Source: Syntrophomonadaceae bacterium
GTDB lineage: Bacteria; Bacillota; Dethiobacteria; DTU022
Length of the DNA: 64,000 nt
Direction: 5' to 3'
Assembly: GCA_007130585.1 (NCBI GenBank)
Contig: SLSE01000030.1
Span: 1 to 64,000 of the forward strand
Position 1 is the stretch's first letter. Every line of letters starts with the position of its first letter. This document shows positions 36,447 to 42,945 of the stretch, one piece after another. Below the pieces are notes generated by a model. The model was not told where the DNA came from, did no database searches, and worked only from the letters and a program-made list of their open reading frames with translations. A program made the position numbers and the translations under genes.

Positions 36447-38250
36447 CGGCTTCCCTCCTTACAGGCGCGACCACGATACAGTCCTGGCGGCATTTTTCCA
36501 CGCAGCTGCCGCATCTGGTGCACAATTCCCGGATAATTTCGTGAGGTTCTTTTTTCTCGCCTTTTATTGCATCAACGGGGCAGACCCGGACACAGGCCCG
36601 GCAACCGGTGCATTTTTCTTCATCAATTTTGTAATAGAAAAGTTCCTTGCAAACCCCGGCCCGGCAAAATTTATCGGTAATGTGCTCTTCATATTCAGGC
36701 CTGAAGTAGCGGATCGTACTCAGGACAGGGTTGGGACAGGTCTGCCCCAGTCCGCAGAGGGAGCTGTCTTTTATGCTTACGGCAAGGTTGTCCAGGATCT
36801 CCAGATCGGCCGGCTCGCCAAGGCCTTCGGAAATCCGGTCCAGGATCTCGAGCATGCGTTTTGTTCCTTCCCGGCAGGGCGTACACTTGCCGCATGATTC
36901 TTTCTGGGTAAAGCTGAGGAAATACCGGGCCAGGTCAACCATACAGGTCCGTTCATCCATAACCACCAGCCCGCCAGAGCCCATGATCGCACCGGCCTGG
37001 TTTAGGGAATCGTAGTCAATGGGCAGATCAATCAGATCAACGGGGATACAGCCGCCGGAGGGACCGCCGGCCTGGACGGCTTTAAATTCCCGGCCGCCTT
37101 TTATCCCGCCCCCGACATCGTATATAATTTCCCTGATCGTAATTCCCATCGGTACTTCACAAAGGCCGGTATTGCGAATTTTACCGGCCAGGGCAAAAAC
37201 CTTTGTTCCCTTGCTACCTTCCGTCCCAACCTTCCTGAATTCAGCAGCGCCGCCTTCCCTGACGATGAGCGGAATATTGGCCAGGGTTTCTACATTATTT
37301 ATAGTAGTCGGCGTGCCGAAAAGGCCGGACTGGGCCGGAAACGGAGGGCGGGGACGCGGCATGCCCCGTTTGCCTTCTATCGAAGCAAGAAGGGCTGTTT
37401 CTTCACCGCAAACAAATGCTCCCGCCCCTTCCTTGATATGCAGCCTGAAGTTAAAACCGTAGCCGAGAATGTTTTCACCGAGCAGCCCGTATTCTTCAGC
37501 TTTCTCAATGGCAATTCTTAATCGTTTGATGGCCAGGGGGTATTCAGCCCGGCAGTAGATATAGCCTTCGTCTGCGCCGATAGCCCGGCCGCAGATCAGC
37601 ATACCCTCCAGGATGGCATGGGGATCACCTTCCAAAATACTGCGATCCATAAAAGCGCCGGGGTCGCCTTCATCGGCATTGCAAACCACGTATTTTTTTG
37701 AACCGGGGGCTTTATTGGTAAATTCCCACTTCAGACCGGTAGAAAAACCTGCCCCGCCGCGCCCCCGCAGCCCGGAGTGCTTGACTTCTTCGCAAATTGC
37801 AGAAGGTTCCATCTCCAGGGAGCGAGTGAAGGCGCGGTAACCGCCGCGCATGATATATTCATCAATACTCTCGGGATCGATTATTCCGCTGTTTCTTAAT
37901 ACATTAAATTTTTGCTTGGCGTAAAAGGGTATCGTATCATAAAAGCGGGAGGGAACATCGACATCGGGGCCCCTGTATAGTAATCTCTCGACTATTTCCC
38001 CCCCGACCAGGTGTTTTTCAACAAGCTCGGCCATATCTTTCGGCTTCAGGCGGCAGTAAAATACCTCGTCAGGGTAAACAACGATAATCGGCCCGACCTC
38101 GCAGAATCCCGGGCAGCCCCCCATTACCAGGCGGAATTTATCTTTAATCCCCTTCTTTTCAAGCTCTTCAACCAGGGCCTGCTCCACAAGGTGCGAACCT
38201 GAGGAAAGGCAGCCTGTTGCGCCGCAAATCATGAGGTGTTTATCATACAA
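36433..38250 (-). CDS. nuoF: NuoF/HydB-like diaphorase subunit of the formate dehydrogenase
   Basis: 605 residues: an N-terminal thioredoxin-like [2Fe-2S] domain (about 1-95, with CGATGC and MGGCPGFCEVG), a NuoF core binding FMN and NAD(H) (GLRGRGGAGFSTGLKWEF and VVCNADEGDPGAFMDR), an SLBB domain, the [4Fe-4S] domain (KESCGKCTPCREGTKRM), and two C-terminal ferredoxin clusters (KCTGCRACVRVCPVDAI and CTRCGSCVEKCRQDC). This is the architecture of HydB and of NADH-linked FDH beta subunits. It overlaps fdhA by 14 bases and follows the small Cys-rich gene by 39 bases. Confidence 0.93.
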   Translation of the reverse strand: MYDKHLMICGATGCLSSGSHLVEQALVEELEKKGIKDKFRLVMGGCPGFCEVGPIIVVYPDEVFYCRLKPKDMAELVEKHLVGGEIVERLLYRGPDVDVPSRFYDTIPFYAKQKFNVLRNSGIIDPESIDEYIMRGGYRAFTRSLEMEPSAICEEVKHSGLRGRGGAGFSTGLKWEFTNKAPGSKKYVVCNADEGDPGAFMDRSILEGDPHAILEGMLICGRAIGADEGYIYCRAEYPLAIKRLRIAIEKAEEYGLLGENILGYGFNFRLHIKEGAGAFVCGEETALLASIEGKRGMPRPRPPFPAQSGLFGTPTTINNVETLANIPLIVREGGAAEFRKVGTEGSKGTKVFALAGKIRNTGLCEVPMGITIREIIYDVGGGIKGGREFKAVQAGGPSGGCIPVDLIDLPIDYDSLNQAGAIMGSGGLVVMDERTCMVDLARYFLSFTQKESCGKCTPCREGTKRMLEILDRISEGLGEPADLEILDNLAVSIKDSSLCGLGQTCPNPVLSTIRYFRPEYEEHITDKFCRAGVCKELFYYKIDEEKCTGCRACVRVCPVDAIKGEKKEPHEIIRELCTRCGSCVEKCRQDCIVVAPVRREADVSN

Positions 38251-38289
38251 TATATCCTTACCTCCCTTTTCAGCAGCATATCCTCTTTG

Positions 38290-38469
38290 CTAGCAGATAA
38301 TAAATTTTTCGTTTAAAGCCACTTTCTCCATAATAATTTTTCTTTTTTGGGCACAGGTTTCATTTTCATGACATACAGGCCCTTCCAGGCAGCACCTGAC
38401 AAAATCCCTGCAGGGGCTTTCCTTTGTATGGGTGCACTCATCACAGCAGTGATCGATAAATTTTTCCAC
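38290..38469 (-). CDS. Small cysteine-rich protein between the NuoE- and NuoF-like genes
   Basis: 59 residues from a GTG at 38469, with a strong GGAGGGAG ribosome site upstream, ending in TAG at 38292-38290. It starts 19 bases after the NuoE-like stop and ends 39 bases before the NuoF-like start, all on one strand. Nine cysteines are spread along it: HCCDEC, SPCRDF, RCCLEG, VCHEN, TCAQ and a C-terminal Cys. The pattern fits a zinc- or iron-sulfur-binding module, not a known ferredoxin. Coding is supported by the ribosome site and the tight operon position. Function unknown; an assembly or electron-transfer accessory is an inference. Confidence 0.7.
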   Translation of the reverse strand: MEKFIDHCCDECTHTKESPCRDFVRCCLEGPVCHENETCAQKRKIIMEKVALNEKFIIC

Positions 38470-38488
38470 AGGAACTCCCTCCAGCTTT

Positions 38489-38983
38489 TTATTGATAGTT
38501 ATCCAGAATATCTTTTACTTTATCGGGGCTGAGCCGGCCGTGCGGATCATCGTTGATCATAATTACCGGAGCCAGGGCACAGGCGCCGATACAGGCCACC
38601 TCTTCCAGGGTAAAGCGCAGATCATCGGTGGTTTCTCCGCTTTCAATGCCTAAAGTCTCTTCGATGCGTTCGGCAATCTTCGGGCTGCCCTGGATATGGC
38701 AGGCCGTTCCCTTGCACACCCTGATAATGTAGCGCCCGCGCGGCTTCATTTTAAACTGGGCATAAAATGTGGCCACGCCGTACAGCCTGCTCAGGGGCAC
38801 GCGCATCCGCTTTGAAACCTGCTCCATCGCGGGGCGCGGCAGGTAGCCGAAATGGTTTTGCACTTTCTGCAGGGCGGGAATCATCATTTCTTTCCTGCCG
38901 AGATACGGCTCTATCAAAGAATCAACCCGCTCGAGATCAATTCCTTCAGTAACTGTTTCTTCAGCCTCTATTTCCCTGTTCAA
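38489..38983 (-). CDS. nuoE: NuoE/HydC-like [2Fe-2S] thioredoxin-fold subunit
   Basis: 164 residues. It passes electrons between the diaphorase and the other subunits. The ligands of the single [2Fe-2S] cluster lie in VCKGTACHIQG and VACIGACALAP, as in NuoE. The N-terminal helical part includes ALQKVQNHFGYLP. The start is a TTG at 38983 with GGGAGG eight bases upstream; no in-frame ATG lies nearby. It is the first gene of the formate dehydrogenase operon, about 160 bases downstream of a strong promoter. Confidence 0.93.
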   Translation of the reverse strand: MNREIEAEETVTEGIDLERVDSLIEPYLGRKEMMIPALQKVQNHFGYLPRPAMEQVSKRMRVPLSRLYGVATFYAQFKMKPRGRYIIRVCKGTACHIQGSPKIAERIEETLGIESGETTDDLRFTLEEVACIGACALAPVIMINDDPHGRLSPDKVKDILDNYQ

Positions 38984-39148
38984 AGCGCCGACCTCCCGAT
39001 CAAAGAGTTGAAGTCAGTAAGCAGGGCCGGACGAACCCCCGGGCCCGGGCTGCGCGGAGACATAAAAAGCTTCTCCTTATCCCGGCCCAAAAAACAGTCC
39101 GCTGCCTCTTCTTACGACCGTCATGTTTTTTGCCGTATGCACACTTTT

Positions 39149-39176
39149 ACTATAATTACACTAAACGGCTTCTCAA
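39149..39176 (-). promoter_or_regulatory. Promoter of the formate dehydrogenase operon
   Basis: Minus strand: -35 TTGAGA (39176-39171), 16-base spacer, -10 TATAGT (39154-39149), each matching five of six consensus bases. The leader before the nuoE-like TTG is about 160 bases. The box lies just downstream of the phosphoesterase stop at 39199. Confidence 0.65.
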
Positions 39177-39198
39177 TCCTGCCGGTTATATAAAAATT

Positions 39199-39891
39199 TC
39201 AGATCAGCCGGAGGGGGGTAAAGTTGATGCCGTCAGCAGCTACAAAACGGTATTCGGTCCCCCTCATTTTACCCTGAAAAATAAAGTCCCGCCCGCTGTC
39301 ATGGATGTGGCCGAATACACAGAGCTTAACAGAAAAATACTCCAGTAAATCTGTAAACTCACTGGGGCGGTTTCTCCTGTTGTACGGCGGGAAGTGCAGG
39401 GCGGCAATTATTTCCGCCGGGGATTGACGGGCAGCGCTTTCCAGGGACAGGCGCAGGCGTCCGGCTTCTCTCCGGTAAAGTTTTTGGTCGTGTTCGCTCT
39501 CATAACCTTCCTCGCCGGGGCAGATCCAGCCCCTGGTCCCGCATACGGCCCGGCCATCCCATGTAAAATGATCGTTCTGCAGGGCGTGCACCGTCGGAGG
39601 CAAAACGGCACGGACTTTCGAAACCGAGCTCCACCAGTAGTCGTGATTGCCCCTGATCAGTAGTTTAGTGCCTTTCAGGGCGCCCAGCCATTGCAGATCG
39701 GGCACAGCTTCAGGCAGACGCATCGCCCAGGAAATATCGCCGGCAACAATAACAAGGTCATCACTGCCGACAACCCTGTTCCAGTTGCTTTGCAGTTTTT
39801 CGGCATGGTTTTCCCACTCAGGACCGAAAACATCCATCGGTTTTGACCGGTCCATGGAAAGATGCAAATCTCCTATAGCAAATATTCCCAT
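39199..39891 (-). CDS. Calcineurin-like metallophosphoesterase
   Basis: 230-residue cytoplasmic protein of the calcineurin-like fold. Metal ligands are visible in order: FAIGDLHLS, IVAGDISWAM, LIRGNHDYWW, the histidine in IAALHFPPYN, and the late FGHIHDSG. No signal peptide or membrane segment. Members of this subgroup are annotated as predicted phosphohydrolases with unknown substrate, so no specific substrate is proposed. It lies upstream of the formate dehydrogenase promoter and is divergent from the TetR gene. Confidence 0.85.
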   Translation of the reverse strand: MGIFAIGDLHLSMDRSKPMDVFGPEWENHAEKLQSNWNRVVGSDDLVIVAGDISWAMRLPEAVPDLQWLGALKGTKLLIRGNHDYWWSSVSKVRAVLPPTVHALQNDHFTWDGRAVCGTRGWICPGEEGYESEHDQKLYRREAGRLRLSLESAARQSPAEIIAALHFPPYNRRNRPSEFTDLLEYFSVKLCVFGHIHDSGRDFIFQGKMRGTEYRFVAADGINFTPLRLI

Positions 39892-40067
39892 ATTTCACCT
39901 CTGCGGCAGGGGAAATTCAGGGTTCAGGGGGTCATAAAAACTTAACCGGGGGCCCGGTTTCCGCCCCGGAACCGACTCCTGCCCTACATATATTACTAAA
40001 TCAACAACTAAAATGCAAAAGGTGGTTTTTTCTGCCCATTAACACGTTTTTCTTTTGAAATTAAGCT

Positions 40068-40096
40068 TTGCAAATATTTTTATAAAATGATATAAT
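40068..40096 (+). promoter_or_regulatory. Promoter of the TetR gene
   Basis: -35 TTGCAA (40068-40073), 17-base spacer, -10 TATAAT (40091-40096). Transcription would start near 40103, leaving a leader of about 40 bases with GGAGG before the GTG at 40145. Confidence 0.75.
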
Positions 40097-40144
40097 GTCG
40101 CCACAGTTTCACTAAAAACACCATAATAAAGGAGGTTATTTTCT

Positions 40145-40762
40145 GTGGAGCAAAAAACGCCCAGAAGACCCCGCCGATACCTGCGCAGTCGCATTACCCG
40201 TAAACTCATCCTGGATACAGCGCTTGACGTGTTCCTGAATGAAGGATATGCCAAAACCACTATTGCCAAGATCAGCCAGCAGGCTAAAGTTGGTTATGGC
40301 ACAGTTTACAGCCACTTTAAGGGAAAAGATGATATTCTAAATAAGGTTGTTGATAACGTCCTTGATGAATTTTACAACCTTCTGGAAGTACCTTTCGCGC
40401 CTGAAACCCAGGAGGAAGCACGAAGCGCTTATTATGAACTGGTGCTTACTTCTTTCCGCCTGGCCGAACAGCACCGCCCGATTATGAAAGTTTACCAGGA
40501 AGCCCTCGGCCAATCAGACTCAATCGCCGAACACTGGGAAGACATCATCAGCCAGTTTATTAAAAGCTCTTCCCGCTCTTTCGTTTATTCGCAGGAAAAA
40601 GGCCTGGCCAAAGATTTTGATATCCACCTGGGAGCCAAGGCTTACATATTACTGGTAGATCGCTTTATATGGGAAGTAGTAAATGAAAAGGAAGACAATC
40701 TCGAGCATATTGCCAGCACAATTATGGATATGTTGTTCCATGGTTTTTTGAAACCTGAATAA
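40145..40762 (+). CDS. TetR/AcrR-family transcriptional regulator
   Basis: 205 residues starting at a GTG behind AAAGGAGG. A basic N-terminus is followed by the TetR DNA-binding domain: ILDTALDVFLNEGYAKTTIAKISQQAKVGYGTVYSHFKGKDDIL (helices 1-4, with the recognition helix around GYGTVYSHF). The C-terminal ligand domain has no specific signature I recognise. It stands alone with its own promoter, divergent from the phosphoesterase and convergent with the 5-formyl-THF cyclo-ligase. Targets cannot be read from the sequence. Confidence 0.9.
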   Translation: MEQKTPRRPRRYLRSRITRKLILDTALDVFLNEGYAKTTIAKISQQAKVGYGTVYSHFKGKDDILNKVVDNVLDEFYNLLEVPFAPETQEEARSAYYELVLTSFRLAEQHRPIMKVYQEALGQSDSIAEHWEDIISQFIKSSSRSFVYSQEKGLAKDFDIHLGAKAYILLVDRFIWEVVNEKEDNLEHIASTIMDMLFHGFLKPE

Positions 40763-40821
40763 TGTTTGTTTTGAACCTTAATACTTTAATGCCCGGGCAA
40801 ACCACGGCCCGGGCTTTAATT

Positions 40822-41403
40822 TTATTGCCGGTTCCGGCATTCAATGATCCGCGTTTCGGTAATGATTATATCCACGCGGCGGTCCCATTCATCGACGGGG
40901 ACTTCATCAACGACCTGCAGTTCAAAAGTTGGAGCAACCAGCGGAACCCGCGGCCTGAGAAGTGGAAAAAAGCGGTCGTAATAGCCGCCCCCGTAACCGA
41001 GGCGGTTTCCCTTTTCATCAAATGCCACCCCGGGGACAATTAGCAGGTCGATTGTTTCAACCCCGCAGGGCCGCAGGGCATGGTCGCCGGGTTCGGGTAT
41101 GTTGTAGGCTCCCGGAACCAGGTCTCGTTCCCAGTCAATGATCTGCGAGGGGATCATCTCCCGCTTTTCCGGTACAGGCCTGGGAGCAAGCGCTACTTTA
41201 CCGCTGCTTATTGTTTCTTCGACCATGGCCCTGGTGTCAATTTCTGTGCCGAAGGTAATAAAAAACATTATTTTACCGGCTTCACGGTACTCCGGCAGGC
41301 TGAACAGTTTTTCTTTAATCAGGCGGCTTTTTTCTTTAATCTCTTCCCCGGTCAGCTGATCGCGCCTCTTAATTATTTTTTTACGTAATTCCTTTTTATT
41401 CAT
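40822..41403 (-). CDS. 5-formyltetrahydrofolate cyclo-ligase
   Basis: ATP-dependent conversion of 5-formyl-THF to 5,10-methenyl-THF (MTHFS, YgfA/YqgN family). I start at the ATG at 41403 (MNKKELRKKIIKRRDQL), with AGGAG upstream, giving 193 residues. The signatures are the basic N-terminus, FFITFGTEIDTRAMVEE, LIVPGVAFDEKGNRLGYGGGYYDRF and the C-terminal VDEVPVDEWDRRVDIIITE. It lies 10 bases downstream of proS and is probably co-transcribed. Confidence 0.94.
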   Translation of the reverse strand: MNKKELRKKIIKRRDQLTGEEIKEKSRLIKEKLFSLPEYREAGKIMFFITFGTEIDTRAMVEETISSGKVALAPRPVPEKREMIPSQIIDWERDLVPGAYNIPEPGDHALRPCGVETIDLLIVPGVAFDEKGNRLGYGGGYYDRFFPLLRPRVPLVAPTFELQVVDEVPVDEWDRRVDIIITETRIIECRNRQ

Positions 41404-41413
41404 CCGGCTACTC

Positions 41414-42886
41414 CTAGTAAGCCCGGGCAAAGTAGGCGGCTTCTACGGCTTTTCCTCCACAGGCAAAGCATTTATCGCCTTCCGGTTCCCTGTCGAACGG
41501 CAGGCAGCGAATTGTAGCCCTGGTTTCGTTTTTCACTTTTTCTTCACAGGAGTCATCACCGCACCAGGGAGCAAGGAACAGCCCGCGTTCAGTTTCCATA
41601 ATCTTTTTGAATTCCTCGTAATCAGAACCGCTGCGGGTATTTGCTTCCCGGAATTCCAGGGCTTTCTGGAGCATGTCGTCCTGGATCCGGTCCAGAAGCC
41701 CGGGCAGTAAGGCAGGCAGTTCTTCGCGGGCTATAAACTCTTTATCGCCTGTATCCCTCCGCACTATAACAACATGGCCTTTGTCCAGGTCCCGGGGACC
41801 GATTTCGATACGGATCGGGACTCCCCGCATCTCCCACTCGTTGTACTTCCAGCCCGGCGAGTATTCCTCGCGATCGTCCAGCTTAATGCGGACCTGTCCC
41901 TTCAGTTGCTCTTCCAGTTCGCGGGCCGAATTAAGGACCCGTTCCCGATCTTTTTTGCTCAGGATGGGCACAATTACAGCCTGAGTGGGAGCCAGGCGCG
42001 GCGGCAGGACCAGGCCGCGGTCATCGCCGTGGACCATGATCAGCGCGCCGATCAGGCGGGTGGAAACTCCCCAGCTTGTCTGCCAGACATGTTTAAGCTG
42101 ATCGTCCTGATCCAGGAATGTAATATCGAAAACCCTGGCAAAATGCTGGCCAAGGTTGTGAGAGGTGCCTGCCTGCAGGGCGCGCCCGTCTGTCATCAGG
42201 GCCTCAACACTGTAGGTTCTCAGGGCCCCGGCAAACTTTTCGCGCTCCGTCTTGCGCCCGGCAATAGCCGGTATGGCCATCTCTGTTTCCAGAAACTCGC
42301 GGTAAACCTCGAGCATCTTGAGAGTTTCTTCTTCCGCCTCTTCCTCGCTGCGATGACAGGTATGCCCTTCCTGCCACAGGAATTCGGAGGTGCGCAGGAA
42401 CGGGCGGGTGGATTTCTCCCAGCGGACCACGTTACACCACTGGTTGATTAAAACAGGCAAATCCCGCCAGGATTGAATCCAGCGGGAGTAGAAATCGCAA
42501 ATGATGGCTTCAGAAGTGGGCCTGACTGCCAGCGGTTCATTTAATATTTCGTTTCCGCCCCTGGTTACCCAGGCAAGCTCGGGGGCAAACCCTTCCACGT
42601 GCTCGGCTTCTTTTTCCAGCAGGCTCTGGGGAATAAAGGTCGGAAAGTAAGCGTTCTCATGGCCCGTTTCTTTAAAGCGCCGGTCCATCTGCTGCTGTAT
42701 TTTTTCCCAGAGGGCGTAACCTAAAGGCCTGATGGCCATAAAACCTTTCATCGGAGCATAATCCATCATCTTCGTTTTCAAAATTACATCGATGTACCAC
42801 TGCGAATAGTCTACAGCTTTTGGGGTAATCTCTTTTACAAATTCTTTGTCCCGGGACGGCTTATTCTGCCCGCTTTTCTGCTCCAT
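41414..42886 (-). CDS. proS: Prolyl-tRNA synthetase, archaeal/eukaryotic type
   Basis: Charges tRNA-Pro. About 490 residues from the ATG at 42886 (GTG 42895 is the alternative). The order is a catalytic core with MKGFMAIRPLGYALWEKIQQQ, motif 2 CNVVRWEKSTRPFLRTSEFLWQEGHT, motif 3 in the GDDRGLVLPP region, an anticodon domain, and a C-terminal zinc-binding domain with CGDDSCEE and KCFACGGKAVEAAYFARAY. The ~180-residue editing insertion of bacterial ProRS is absent, so this is the archaeal-like type that occurs in some Clostridia. Confidence 0.94.
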   Translation of the reverse strand: MEQKSGQNKPSRDKEFVKEITPKAVDYSQWYIDVILKTKMMDYAPMKGFMAIRPLGYALWEKIQQQMDRRFKETGHENAYFPTFIPQSLLEKEAEHVEGFAPELAWVTRGGNEILNEPLAVRPTSEAIICDFYSRWIQSWRDLPVLINQWCNVVRWEKSTRPFLRTSEFLWQEGHTCHRSEEEAEEETLKMLEVYREFLETEMAIPAIAGRKTEREKFAGALRTYSVEALMTDGRALQAGTSHNLGQHFARVFDITFLDQDDQLKHVWQTSWGVSTRLIGALIMVHGDDRGLVLPPRLAPTQAVIVPILSKKDRERVLNSARELEEQLKGQVRIKLDDREEYSPGWKYNEWEMRGVPIRIEIGPRDLDKGHVVIVRRDTGDKEFIAREELPALLPGLLDRIQDDMLQKALEFREANTRSGSDYEEFKKIMETERGLFLAPWCGDDSCEEKVKNETRATIRCLPFDREPEGDKCFACGGKAVEAAYFARAY

Positions 42887-42945
42887 TAATTCCACCCTTT
42901 CCGGTTCTGCATTGCTTATTTTATCTGCTTATTCTAACACAGTTT

